Source of the DNA: Muribaculaceae bacterium
GTDB lineage: Bacteria; Bacteroidota; Bacteroidia; Bacteroidales; Muribaculaceae
DNA length: 40,084 nucleotides
NCBI GenBank assembly: GCA_017619355.1
Contig: JAFZSO010000026.1
Span: 67,969 to 108,052, forward strand
Direction: 5' to 3'
In this document: positions 16,137 through 24,121 of the stretch, piece after piece
How positions within the stretch are numbered: position 1 is the stretch's first letter
How the letters are laid out: each line of letters begins with the position of its first letter
Notes under the pieces: generated by a model
Database searches by the model: none
Told to the model about the DNA's origin: nothing
The model's input: only the letters and a program-made list of their open reading frames with translations
Position numbers and translations under genes: made by a program

Positions 16137-17585
16137 ATGCTTTTCAATTCTGTAGAATTCATATTGTTCTTGCCCATCGTTTTCTTGCTCTACTGGTTTG
16201 TGTTCAAACCTCGCAAGAGCCAGAATCTGCTTCTGCTCGTGGCAAGCTATGTGTTCTACGGCTGGTGGGACTGGCGGTTCCTGCTGCTCATCGTCGCCAC
16301 CTCGGCAAGCAGTTACATCAGCGGATTGCTCATAGCCCGTTTCGAGGGAAACAGGATGTCGCAGCGACTGGTGAGCATCGTCAACATCGTGTTCAACTTG
16401 CTCATTCTCGCCACATTCAAGTATTTCAACTTCTTCGTCGACAACCTCGACGCACTGTTCTCGGCAATGGGATACAAGCTCGACTGGGTCACCCTCGATG
16501 TGGTGTTGCCTGTGGGCATCTCATTCTACACCTTCCAGGCACTGAGCTACAGCATCGATGTGTACCGCCGCGCCATCAAGCCCACACACAGCATCATCGA
16601 CTTCTTTGCCTACATCAGTTTCTTCCCACAACTGGTGGCAGGCCCCATTGAACGCGCCACACGCCTGTTGCCACAGTTCCAGGCACAGCGGCATTTCAGC
16701 CAGTCATCCGCCATCGACGGCAGCCGCCAGATGCTGTGGGGCTTCTTCAAGAAGATGGTGGTGGCCGACACCTGTGCCCACTTCGTGAACATGAGCTGGG
16801 ACAGCTACGCTTCGCTCTCGAGCATCAACCTGCTCATGCTGGGGGTACTCTTCACTATCCAGATATATTGCGACTTCTCGGGTTATAGCGACATTGCCAT
16901 TGGCTGCGCACGCCTCTTTGGTTTCAACCTGACCCGCAACTTCAACTACCCCTACTTCTCCCGTTCCATTCCCGAGTTCTGGCGCAGGTGGCACATCTCG
17001 CTCATGTCGTGGTTCCGCGACTACATCTACATTCCGTTGGGCGGCAGCCGCTGTTCCAAAGGCAAAGTAGTGCGCAATGTGTTGATTGTGTTCCTGGTGA
17101 GCGGCTTGTGGCACGGGGCGAACTGGACTTTTATCATGTGGGGTCTTTACCATGCCGTCATCATCTGCATCTACATCTTGATGGGCATCAACACCAAGCG
17201 AGCCGATGAGCCCCTTTCAAGGCGATGGCTTCCAAGCCTCAAAGATGCCGCGCTCATGCTCTTCACCTTCGCCCTGGCAGTAATTGGCTGGATCATATTC
17301 CGCGCAACCAGCATGACAGAGGCATGGCAATTCCTCAGCGGCCTGGCCACGCGCTGGTACTTCGATGGTTTTGTGGGCGGCAAGTTCGCCCTCATGCTGG
17401 CAGTGCCCGTGTTCCTGGCCGAGTGGGTGCAGCGCAGCAAGCAGCATGCCCTGCAGTTCAGCGGCCATGGCCTGTGCCGTTATCGCCTGGTGCGCTGGGC
17501 CATCTATTATCTGTTGCTCTACGCCATCTATCGGCTGGCGTTGCTTCAGGATGTGAGTCAAACCTTTATTTACTTCCAATTCTGA
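16137..17585 (+). CDS. MBOAT-family O-acyltransferase (AlgI-like)
   Basis: A 482-residue polytopic protein of the AlgI/DltB/PatA type. Evidence: the N-terminal LFNSVEFILFLPIVFLLYW, then the typical VLPVGISFYTFQALSYSIDVYRR (124-146) and FFPQLVAGPIERATRLLPQF (162-181), then FWRRWHISLMSWFRDYIYIPLGGSR (281-305) and the catalytic His326 in VSGLWHGANWTFIMWGLYH. Such proteins move an acyl group, usually acetyl, across the inner membrane so that a periplasmic partner can place it on a polysaccharide or other envelope polymer. The partner here is probably the SGNH-type protein starting 7 nt later. Confidence 0.92.
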   Translation: MLFNSVEFILFLPIVFLLYWFVFKPRKSQNLLLLVASYVFYGWWDWRFLLLIVATSASSYISGLLIARFEGNRMSQRLVSIVNIVFNLLILATFKYFNFFVDNLDALFSAMGYKLDWVTLDVVLPVGISFYTFQALSYSIDVYRRAIKPTHSIIDFFAYISFFPQLVAGPIERATRLLPQFQAQRHFSQSSAIDGSRQMLWGFFKKMVVADTCAHFVNMSWDSYASLSSINLLMLGVLFTIQIYCDFSGYSDIAIGCARLFGFNLTRNFNYPYFSRSIPEFWRRWHISLMSWFRDYIYIPLGGSRCSKGKVVRNVLIVFLVSGLWHGANWTFIMWGLYHAVIICIYILMGINTKRADEPLSRRWLPSLKDAALMLFTFALAVIGWIIFRATSMTEAWQFLSGLATRWYFDGFVGGKFALMLAVPVFLAEWVQRSKQHALQFSGHGLCRYRLVRWAIYYLLLYAIYRLALLQDVSQTFIYFQF

Positions 17586-17592
17586 TGCCGCC

Positions 17593-18606
17593 ATGAAACG
17601 ATACCTGCTCAAACTCCTCCTCTTCCTCTCGCCCATCTTGCTTATCGTGGGCACCTACATCGTCCTTGATCCCTTCAAGGTCATCTGGCACTACGACAAC
17701 TACTATGCCTCTTCGCAAGAAATAGAATTAAACCGAGGTGCGGTGTCAACCAAAGTCTTCGACAATCAGAACGACACCTACCACTACGATTCTTTCATCT
17801 TCGGCAACTCAGCAAGTCTTGCCTTCTATGTGAAGGAATGGCAAAAACATATCGGCAACGATACCCGATGCTTCCATTTCGATGCCATGAGCGGTTCAGT
17901 TGAGGGAATATATATCAAGGTGCGTCATATCGATGAAAAAGGGAATCAGATTAAGAATGCCCTAATCGTAGTCGACCACATAATGCTGGGCAGGGGTGGA
18001 TACCAAAGCCATCTTTACATGCAGCCGCCAGCTCTTACACACAACCAGAACTTCTGGAAATTCCACTGGTCACACTTCCTGTCATTCCTCAATCCCAAGT
18101 TTCTTAGGGCCTTTTTCGGTTACAAACTTACAGGAAATTTCAAACCCGATATGGTAGAAGTGCTGAACGGAAAACACAAGATGGATTATAATAGCATTAC
18201 GAATGAAATGAAGGAGAGTTATTGGGAACAACTCATAGCTAATGACGAGTTCTACACACCTGAACGATGTGCAAAGTTCGATGGTAAGCAGCACCCGGGA
18301 ACCACCGATGTGGCACACATCGACAAGGAAAAGCGGCAGATGATGAAAGAGATAGCCGACATCTTCAAGCGGCATCACACGCGGGTGAAGGTGGTTGTCA
18401 GCCCCTTCTATGACCAGGTTCTAATCAATCCGGCCGATCTTCAGTGTCTCCACGACATCTTTGGCAAGGAAAATGTGTACGATTTCACCGGACCCAACAA
18501 GTGGAACAGTGACTATCACAACTATTACGACGCTGTGCATTACAGGCCACAAGTTGCCACTGAAATCCTCAACATCATCTACTCCGAGCCCTCTGAGAAA
18601 CCGTAA
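17593..18606 (+). CDS. Membrane-anchored SGNH-type (AlgX/DltD-like) acyltransfer partner
   Basis: A 337-residue protein with one N-terminal membrane anchor (about 5-26) and a periplasmic domain. FIFGNSASLAF (68-78) resembles SGNH block I with Ser73 as nucleophile, and DAVHYRP (313-319) is a clear DxxH block V with Asp313 and His316. AlgJ/AlgX, DltD and PatB-like proteins use this triad to transfer acyl groups brought by an MBOAT protein. The MBOAT gene ends only 7 nt upstream, which supports the pairing. Overall identity to any named partner cannot be judged by eye; a hydrolase removing the acyl group is an alternative. The stop is 2 bases from the convergent menA stop. Confidence 0.72.
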   Translation: MKRYLLKLLLFLSPILLIVGTYIVLDPFKVIWHYDNYYASSQEIELNRGAVSTKVFDNQNDTYHYDSFIFGNSASLAFYVKEWQKHIGNDTRCFHFDAMSGSVEGIYIKVRHIDEKGNQIKNALIVVDHIMLGRGGYQSHLYMQPPALTHNQNFWKFHWSHFLSFLNPKFLRAFFGYKLTGNFKPDMVEVLNGKHKMDYNSITNEMKESYWEQLIANDEFYTPERCAKFDGKQHPGTTDVAHIDKEKRQMMKEIADIFKRHHTRVKVVVSPFYDQVLINPADLQCLHDIFGKENVYDFTGPNKWNSDYHNYYDAVHYRPQVATEILNIIYSEPSEKP

Positions 18607-18608
18607 GG

Positions 18609-19511
18609 TTAATTGTAGAGGATGAGCGGGATAAGCAGTAGGATGGTAAAGATGAGCATATTGCGTGCCGTTGCACCCAGCAGCGGGTTCAGTGCCGCTC
18701 CCGTGCGCTTGCGCAGTTGCAGCCAGGTGAGCGTGTGCAGTATCAGGTAGATGGCAGGGGCAAACAGCGCCCAAAGCGGCATGGTGAAGAACATGCGCAG
18801 CCACAGTGCCGCCATCACGGCAAAGCCAATGAATCCGTTGAACAAATAGGCCACCAGCGCTGCCTGCTTGCCAAACACCACCACCGAGGTGCGCTTGCCC
18901 GCCTCGCGGTCGTCGGCCTCGTCACGGTAGTTGTTCACCAGCAGCACATTCACGCCCATAAAGCCAATGCAGATCGAAGCCATCATCACAAAGGGGTCGA
19001 AACCGCCTGCCACCACATAGTAGGTGAAATTCACGGGAATGATGCCATAGAAGATGAACACGGCCAGCTCGCCCAGCGTGTGATAACTGAGCGGATAAGG
19101 TCCCGTGCTGTAGGCAAGTGCTCCCGCAGCGGTGACCAGGCCCACCAGCACAAGCACCCACCACTTGCCCGACGGGGCATAGGGTAGCATGGCCAGTCCC
19201 ACACAACACGCCACCACCAGCGTACCATAGGTGGCCCACTTAAGCGTGCGGGGCTTGATGTCGCCCTCGGTCACACCGCGTCGTGGCCCCACACGGCCTT
19301 TTTTGTCGGCTCCGTGCTTGTAGTCATAGTATTCGTTGGCAAAGTTCGACACGATTTGCGCCAGCAGCGCAAACACGATGCACAAGATGGCCGGAACCAG
19401 CCTGAAGCAGTGGTTCCACTTGGCAAAGCCCAAAGCTATGAGCACACCGCTCAACGACACCGGCAGCGTGCGTAGCCGCATGGCTTCTATCCATATTTTG
19501 AGTTTTTTCAT
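18609..19511 (-). CDS. menA: 1,4-dihydroxy-2-naphthoate polyprenyltransferase MenA
   Basis: A 300-residue UbiA-superfamily membrane enzyme that attaches the polyprenyl tail to 1,4-dihydroxy-2-naphthoate, making demethylmenaquinone. The first Asp-rich, Mg/diphosphate-binding motif is NFANEYYDYKHGAD (56-69), followed by GRVGPRRGVTEGDI. The second is NNYRDEADDREAGKRT (193-208). About eight or nine hydrophobic segments are spread over the protein, and the N-terminal WIEAMRLRTLPVSLSGVLIAL is typical. It has its own promoter box and no other men genes nearby. Confidence 0.93.
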   Translation of the reverse strand: MKKLKIWIEAMRLRTLPVSLSGVLIALGFAKWNHCFRLVPAILCIVFALLAQIVSNFANEYYDYKHGADKKGRVGPRRGVTEGDIKPRTLKWATYGTLVVACCVGLAMLPYAPSGKWWVLVLVGLVTAAGALAYSTGPYPLSYHTLGELAVFIFYGIIPVNFTYYVVAGGFDPFVMMASICIGFMGVNVLLVNNYRDEADDREAGKRTSVVVFGKQAALVAYLFNGFIGFAVMAALWLRMFFTMPLWALFAPAIYLILHTLTWLQLRKRTGAALNPLLGATARNMLIFTILLLIPLILYN

Positions 19512-19534
19512 TGCTGTTTCATGTTTTTGCAGGG

Positions 19535-19542
19535 CAAAGTTA
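19535..19542 (-). promoter_or_regulatory. -7 promoter box of menA
   Basis: TAACTTTG on the minus strand, 23 nt upstream of the menA ATG, matches TAnnTTTG exactly. No -33 box is seen at 20 nt. It overlaps the -33 box of the divergent promoter at 19540-19571. Confidence 0.45.
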
Positions 19543-19571
19543 GTAATTATTATAAAAAATAACTATTTTTG
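19540..19571 (+). promoter_or_regulatory. Promoter of the 19573 lipoprotein gene
   Basis: TTAG (19540-19543), a 20-nt spacer and TATTTTTG (19564-19571), one mismatch from consensus. The predicted start, about 7 nt after the last G, would fall just after the annotated ATG at 19573. Confidence 0.5.
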
Positions 19572-19572
19572 C

Positions 19573-20637
19573 ATGAATACTATCGAGAAATCCGTGTTAC
19601 ACCCAGTTCGAAATATCGCCACGCTGCTGTTGCTTCTGGTCATGATTCCACTCTTGCTCTTCTCCTGCAAGAACTCGCATGACGAGGTGCCAAGACCCGC
19701 CCCGTCGGTCTACTACTGGCGCACGGTGATGCAGCTCGACAGCCTCGAGCGCGACTTCCTGACCCGCAACAAGGTACAGAAGATGTATCTGCGCTACTTC
19801 GATGTGGTGGTCAAGGAGGGCAAACTTATGCCCAACGCCACCCTGCACTTCACTGAACCCGTGCCTGAAGGCTTGGAGATTGTGCCCACCGTGTTCATCA
19901 TGGAGAACTGCCTGGATGTGGATACCACCAAGCTGGCCAAACTGCTGGTGGACCGGCTCGTGCAGATGAGCGAGACCAACGGTGTGACAGGCGTGAAGGA
20001 GGTGCAGGTCGACTTCGACTGGACGGGGCGCACCATGCAACCCTACTATGACCTGCTGCTGCGCATGCGGCATCTGCTCAAAGAGCGCGGACTGGGACTC
20101 TCGGCCACAATCAGGCTGCACCAGCTCTCGATGCCACCGCCACCGGTGGACTATGGCGTGCTCATGATGTATAACACGGGCAATGCCTCCGACTACGACT
20201 GCGAGAACCCCATTCTCGACTACAAGGCTGCAGAGCCCTACCTGAAGAACCTTGCCGACTACGACCTGCCGCTGTGCGCCGCCTATCCGGTGTTTCACTG
20301 GTATCTGCACTACCGCCGCAAGGAGTTCCAGGGCACGCTCTACGATGTGGACCTCAGCGACAGCACGCTGTTCTACCGCACAGCACCCAGTAAATACCTC
20401 GTCATCGGTTCGCGCGACCTGCCTTCGGGCGGCAGCGACGATGCCCTCTCGGCACATATTCGTGCGGGCGATGAGGTGGTGCTCAAGCAAGTGCCAGCCA
20501 GCACCATCATCAAGGTGCATGACAAACTCTCCACCCTGCGCCCCGGCATCAATGGGCAAGTGATTCTCTACGATTTAGACAGTAAATTCATTAACAAATA
20601 TCAATCAACCGATTATGAAAAAATTTTTAATCCTTAG
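19573..20637 (+). CDS. Lipoprotein resembling DUF3142 proteins
   Basis: A 354-residue protein with a lipoprotein signal (LLLLLVMIPLLLFSC, then KNSHDE). The mature part looks like a TIM-barrel-type family related to DUF3142: KMYLRYFDVVV, then VPTVFIMENCLDV, EVQVDFDWTGRTMQPYYDLL, LSATIRLHQLSMPPPPVDYGVLMMYN and ENPILDYKAAEPYL. Function is unknown; Asp and Glu residues at strand ends suggest a hydrolase-like fold. The ATG at 19573 is used, but the promoter just upstream would start transcription after it, so a GTG at 19594 may be the real start. The gene overlaps the next one by 23 nt, so the two are co-translated. Confidence 0.75.
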   Translation: MNTIEKSVLHPVRNIATLLLLLVMIPLLLFSCKNSHDEVPRPAPSVYYWRTVMQLDSLERDFLTRNKVQKMYLRYFDVVVKEGKLMPNATLHFTEPVPEGLEIVPTVFIMENCLDVDTTKLAKLLVDRLVQMSETNGVTGVKEVQVDFDWTGRTMQPYYDLLLRMRHLLKERGLGLSATIRLHQLSMPPPPVDYGVLMMYNTGNASDYDCENPILDYKAAEPYLKNLADYDLPLCAAYPVFHWYLHYRRKEFQGTLYDVDLSDSTLFYRTAPSKYLVIGSRDLPSGGSDDALSAHIRAGDEVVLKQVPASTIIKVHDKLSTLRPGINGQVILYDLDSKFINKYQSTDYEKIFNP

Positions 20638-22774
20638 CATTGTGCTGTTCACAGGTTTCAGTGCACTGGCATGTGGCCCGAGCCCTACGCCCAACTACTA
20701 CATGTTCAGTGTGTTCAACCGCGAGCAGATGAACAACACTTTCGTGAACCGCATGGCTCAGTACTGGACCAATTACACCGACGGCAAGGCCAACGAGTGG
20801 GATATGCGCGGACTCTATCATGTGGACACTCGCGAGATGCAGGAATCTAACAACTGCATTGTGCAGGCGGCACTGGCCAAGAATGACCGCGAGACCCTCG
20901 ACTACCTCCAGCTCCTCATCAAGTATATGAGAGGATGTGATGCCTTCGACGAGAACAGCTGGAACTACCCCACTGCCGAAGAAAAGGCTGCTGCATTGCG
21001 CGACATGCAGTATATCAACAACCGCGCCCGCAGCTACGAGGGCTCACGCTATCGTGCGCAGTATGCCCTGCTCACCATGCGCACCTACATGATGATGAAC
21101 AAGCCCACGGCTGTGATGCAATACTGGGAATCCAGTAACAAGTCGCTGCCCGAGAGCGTGTATAAGGACATGATGAAGAACATCTACGCCTGGGGCCTGC
21201 TCAAGAGCGGCAAGAAGCAGGAGGCATGCGAAATCTATGCCGAACAGGGCGATATGACCAGTATCAAGTGGTGTGTGCGCGAGAAGCGCAACCTGAAGGG
21301 CATCAAGGAGGAATATGCCGCTAATCCCAACTCGCCCACGCTGCTGTTCCTCGTGCAGGACTTCGTGAACAATGCCCAGGAAACCGCCGATGTTGCCGAC
21401 CCCGAAGTGATGCAGTATGTCGAGGCAACCTCGATTTATGAGAACGAAATCAAGCAGTTCATCGCCTTTGCCGGTGATGTGGTGAAACAGGGCAAGACCA
21501 AGAGTCCCGCCATGTGGCAGGCTGCCTCGGGTTTCCTGAACTACATGATTGGCAACCAGAGTGCCGCCCTCAAGCAGCTCACCGAGGCACAGAAGATGAA
21601 AGGCACCCAGCGCATGAAGGACAATGCCCGTGCCTGCTATCTGCTGGCCGCCACCAAAGATGCCAAGCCCGACAAGAAGTACTACGACTTCCTGAAGAAA
21701 GAACTGCAGTGGCTGGGCGAAAAGGACAAGGAAGACCAGACCCAAAGCGAAGACGGCTACACCTCGCACTATGCCGAGGTCATCAACCGCGTCACTAATT
21801 CGGCCCTCATTCCGCAGTTTGAGGCTTGGAACCGTCCAGAGGTGGTGGTAAACCTCAAAGCGATGCTTTCGTTGTATCCCAAGCGCGACTATATGGCCAA
21901 CGCACTCAACTTCTTTGGCGAGGAGTGGTATATGATCGACAACCTCACCGCTCAGGAAACCATCGATTACAGCGAATACCTGCAATCGACACCCGGCAAC
22001 GACTTTGAGAAGTGGCTCATGACCTTTGTCGACAAGAAGGTGAACGACAATGTGCTCAACGACCTCATCGGCACCAAGTTTCTGCGCGAGGGTCAGTTCC
22101 AGAGTGCGGTGCAATACCTCGAGCTGGTGCCCGCCAGCTACATCTCCACGCTGGGTCTAAGCCGCTACATGGCTCGCCGCGACTACCACAAGGAGCGCTG
22201 GATGGGCCGCCAGATTGTGGACTACGAGTCGACCTTCTGGAGTGGTGAAGACTACGGTCCCAAGGAGGTGAAGACCAATCAGCGAGTGGAGTTCTGCAAT
22301 GATGTGATTAACCTTATAAGCCTGATGTATAATGCCAGGAATAACGAGGTGAGAGCAAAGGCCGAATACAATCTGGCAACCATCCTGTATCAGGCTTCCT
22401 ACAAGGGCGACTGCTGGTATCTGACCCGCTACGGGCAGAGTGCCTACGACTCCATCGACTACAAGAACGAGTATGACTTCATCGGCAGGTCGATTGCTTT
22501 GCTCAAGAACTGCAAGGAGCACACCTCCGACTTCAGCCTCAAGGAAAAGGCCCTCTATGCCCTCGCATTTGTGCCCCATGGCGATGAAGTGTTCAACTAC
22601 ACCTACGATGAGAACTACAATCCCCATCCGCACCTTAACTACGGTTCCAAGGCGTTCAACGCCATGAACGAGCTGTGGGAATTCTACTACGCTAACCGCA
22701 ACAAGGTGTCGAAGTATGTAAGCAAATGCGATGCCCTCATCGTGTTCAGCAACCTGATGGGCCGCAACCGATAA
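20615..22774 (+). CDS. Large exported helical-repeat protein of unknown function
   Basis: A 719-residue protein with an N-terminal signal ending at a cysteine (FTGFSALACGPSPTP), probably a lipoprotein although the lipobox is weak. The start of the mature part, PNYYMFSVFNRE, is distinctive. The remainder is almost wholly helical, with TPR/Sel1-like spacing (for example KDMMKNIYAWGLLKSGKKQEACEIYAEQGD and FLNYMIGNQSAALKQLTEAQKMKG), suggesting a protein-protein scaffold. No catalytic motif is seen. Its start lies inside the DUF3142-like gene (23-nt overlap), which points to a two-gene functional unit. A strong terminator follows. Confidence 0.8.
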   Translation: MKKFLILSIVLFTGFSALACGPSPTPNYYMFSVFNREQMNNTFVNRMAQYWTNYTDGKANEWDMRGLYHVDTREMQESNNCIVQAALAKNDRETLDYLQLLIKYMRGCDAFDENSWNYPTAEEKAAALRDMQYINNRARSYEGSRYRAQYALLTMRTYMMMNKPTAVMQYWESSNKSLPESVYKDMMKNIYAWGLLKSGKKQEACEIYAEQGDMTSIKWCVREKRNLKGIKEEYAANPNSPTLLFLVQDFVNNAQETADVADPEVMQYVEATSIYENEIKQFIAFAGDVVKQGKTKSPAMWQAASGFLNYMIGNQSAALKQLTEAQKMKGTQRMKDNARACYLLAATKDAKPDKKYYDFLKKELQWLGEKDKEDQTQSEDGYTSHYAEVINRVTNSALIPQFEAWNRPEVVVNLKAMLSLYPKRDYMANALNFFGEEWYMIDNLTAQETIDYSEYLQSTPGNDFEKWLMTFVDKKVNDNVLNDLIGTKFLREGQFQSAVQYLELVPASYISTLGLSRYMARRDYHKERWMGRQIVDYESTFWSGEDYGPKEVKTNQRVEFCNDVINLISLMYNARNNEVRAKAEYNLATILYQASYKGDCWYLTRYGQSAYDSIDYKNEYDFIGRSIALLKNCKEHTSDFSLKEKALYALAFVPHGDEVFNYTYDENYNPHPHLNYGSKAFNAMNELWEFYYANRNKVSKYVSKCDALIVFSNLMGRNR

Positions 22775-22810
22775 ATTATCCCGAATCGGTCATTCGGTTA
22801 TATTCCACAC

Positions 22811-22848
22811 AAAGAGCTGCCAGTCAACCGATTGGCAGCTCTTTATTT
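22811..22848. terminator. Intrinsic terminator between convergent genes
   Basis: AAAGAGCTGCCA (22811-22822) pairs perfectly with TGGCAGCTCTTT (22833-22844) around a 10-nt loop. A T-rich stretch follows on the plus strand; on the minus strand the hairpin also lies just downstream of the stop of the gene ending at 22870. Confidence 0.88.
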
Positions 22849-22869
22849 CTTCTCATCAGGTGGTGTGTA

Positions 22870-23556
22870 TTACCAGAGGTCTTTCAGCAGGTCTTTGCCA
22901 TACTTCTTGAAGAGCAGATACACGATGCCCAAGATGACGCACCACACGAGCAGCGACCACAGGTTATCGAAGGGTGATGCCATGAAGTGGATGAAGTCGT
23001 CCCACGCCGTCTTCACGCCGCTCTGGTTGGCGCGCTTCAGCACCGCATTGTCGGTGTAAGAGATAAGCGCCTTTTGCTGCGGGATGTCGACAAACACCGA
23101 GCAGCGCGATTCCTCGCCCTTGATCACGAAGGTGCGGGTGGAGTCGGTCTCGTCGAGCGAGAGCGCATCGGGGTTGCTGTCGTGCCTGTTCACGAACTTG
23201 GTGAACGAAGCCTTGTCCTTGAAAGAGCGTTGCAGGGCAATGTGTGTGAACTCGTCGCGGGCAAAGCCGAGCTGCACCTCGTCGTAGTTGGTGTTCTTGT
23301 ACTTGATGCTCATGTCCTTCTTGCGAGGGGTGAGGGTGACCAGCGTGGGGTTGTCGACATCATCCACGCCTACCTTGTAGGTCTTGTTGGAGCCTTTGAG
23401 CATTTCCAGCACATCGTCGATATTGTCACCAAAACTGCACTCGAAGAAGGTCACGGGATTATTGGCATCGCCTTCCACGGCATCTTTTTTGTCGCCTTTG
23501 CCACAACCAGCCAGCAGCAGCGTGGCACACACCAGAAACAGGAGTTTTTTCATCAT
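22870..23556 (-). CDS. Lipoprotein with C-terminal membrane segment, unknown function
   Basis: A 228-residue protein with a lipoprotein signal (MMKKLLFLVCATLLLAGC, then GKGDKK), a globular periplasmic domain and a C-terminal membrane segment (SLLVWCVILGIVYLLF) followed by a basic tail, KKYGKDLLKDLW. A lipid anchor at one end and a transmembrane helix at the other is unusual. The frame stays open upstream to 23748, but a -7 promoter box at 23609-23616 places the transcription start inside that extension, and the signal peptide fits only the start at 23556 (or 23553). No family is recognised. Confidence 0.78.
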   Translation of the reverse strand: MMKKLLFLVCATLLLAGCGKGDKKDAVEGDANNPVTFFECSFGDNIDDVLEMLKGSNKTYKVGVDDVDNPTLVTLTPRKKDMSIKYKNTNYDEVQLGFARDEFTHIALQRSFKDKASFTKFVNRHDSNPDALSLDETDSTRTFVIKGEESRCSVFVDIPQQKALISYTDNAVLKRANQSGVKTAWDDFIHFMASPFDNLWSLLVWCVILGIVYLLFKKYGKDLLKDLW

Positions 23557-23608
23557 TACAGGGTTAAAAAGGTTTCGTTTTACTGCCCAAAGCAGGCAAG
23601 TTTCAGTG

Positions 23609-23616
23609 CAAAGATA
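23609..23616 (-). promoter_or_regulatory. -7 promoter box of the 22870-23556 gene
   Basis: TATCTTTG on the minus strand is a perfect TAnnTTTG element. Transcription would start near 23602, about 45 nt before the ATG. No -33 box is found at 20 nt. Confidence 0.45.
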
Positions 23617-23634
23617 AGAAAAAAAGTGCATGAG

Positions 23635-23666
23635 GTTGCTATTTTCAACAATTTTCACTAATTTAG
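23635..23666 (+). promoter_or_regulatory. Possible promoter of the 23705 gene cluster
   Basis: GTTG (23635-23638), a 20-nt spacer and TAATTTAG (23659-23666), with one mismatch in each box. It would start transcription near 23673, about 32 nt before the ATG at 23705. Confidence 0.35.
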
Positions 23667-23704
23667 TGGCCAATATTAAGAAAATAACCCAAAAACAGAC
23701 AACT

Positions 23705-23959
23705 ATGGAATATGTATTGTATTTAATCGGCGTGTTCTTCATTGGCACTGGCGCGTTGTGCTATTTCAGGGTAGAGAACTTTGGTCTTCTTCCTTTGCTT
23801 ATGATGATTTTTGCGGGCATTCTGCTCGTCGCCTTCGGCTTTGTGATTGACCGCCTCGACGACATCAAGGACCTGCTCCGCAAGCAGAACCGCCTGCTGC
23901 TTCCTCCCAAGGCTGATCCCAAAGTAATCGAGAAAGAGGAAGAGAAAGAGGAAGAATGA
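23705..23959 (+). CDS. Small two-helix membrane protein of unknown function
   Basis: An 84-residue protein with two hydrophobic segments (about 3-20 and 27-49), then a charged stretch IDRLDDIKDLLRKQNRLLL and a Glu/Lys-rich end (EKEEEKEEE). The ATG at 23705 is preferred over an in-frame ATG at 23630, which would add a tail lying across the likely promoter. Its stop overlaps the start of the following small gene (ATGA), so the two are translationally coupled. Confidence 0.7.
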   Translation: MEYVLYLIGVFFIGTGALCYFRVENFGLLPLLMMIFAGILLVAFGFVIDRLDDIKDLLRKQNRLLLPPKADPKVIEKEEEKEEE

Positions 23960-24084
23960 CACTCGATGGCCTTATCATTGGCCTGGGCACATTTCTTATC
24001 ATAGGCTTGTTCCACCCCATTGTCATCAAGGGCGAGTATCACTTTGGAACACGCTTCTGGTGGTGTTTCCTTGTGGTCCAGTAA
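23956..24084 (+). pseudogene. Truncated DUF4491-family membrane protein (42 codons)
   Basis: ATG at 23956 overlaps the previous stop by 4 nt and opens a 42-codon frame ending TAA at 24082-24084. The product, MTLDGLIIGLGTFLIIGLFH then PIVIKGEYHFGTRFWWCFLV, strongly resembles the first part of DUF4491, a small Bacteroidetes membrane family usually about 90-100 residues long. The rest of the family, further membrane helices and a polar tail, is missing, and no continuation is visible in any frame before the next gene at 24122. The start context and coupling are intact, so it may be a deletion remnant or a genuinely shortened protein. Confidence 0.7.
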
Positions 24085-24121
24085 AAACAGAGTAAATAAA
24101 CGCTTTAATAAACATAAGATT

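Noticed and set aside
23557-23748. A 64-residue N-terminal extension of the lipoprotein at 22870
   Set aside because: A -7 promoter box lies inside it and it would bury the lipoprotein signal peptide.
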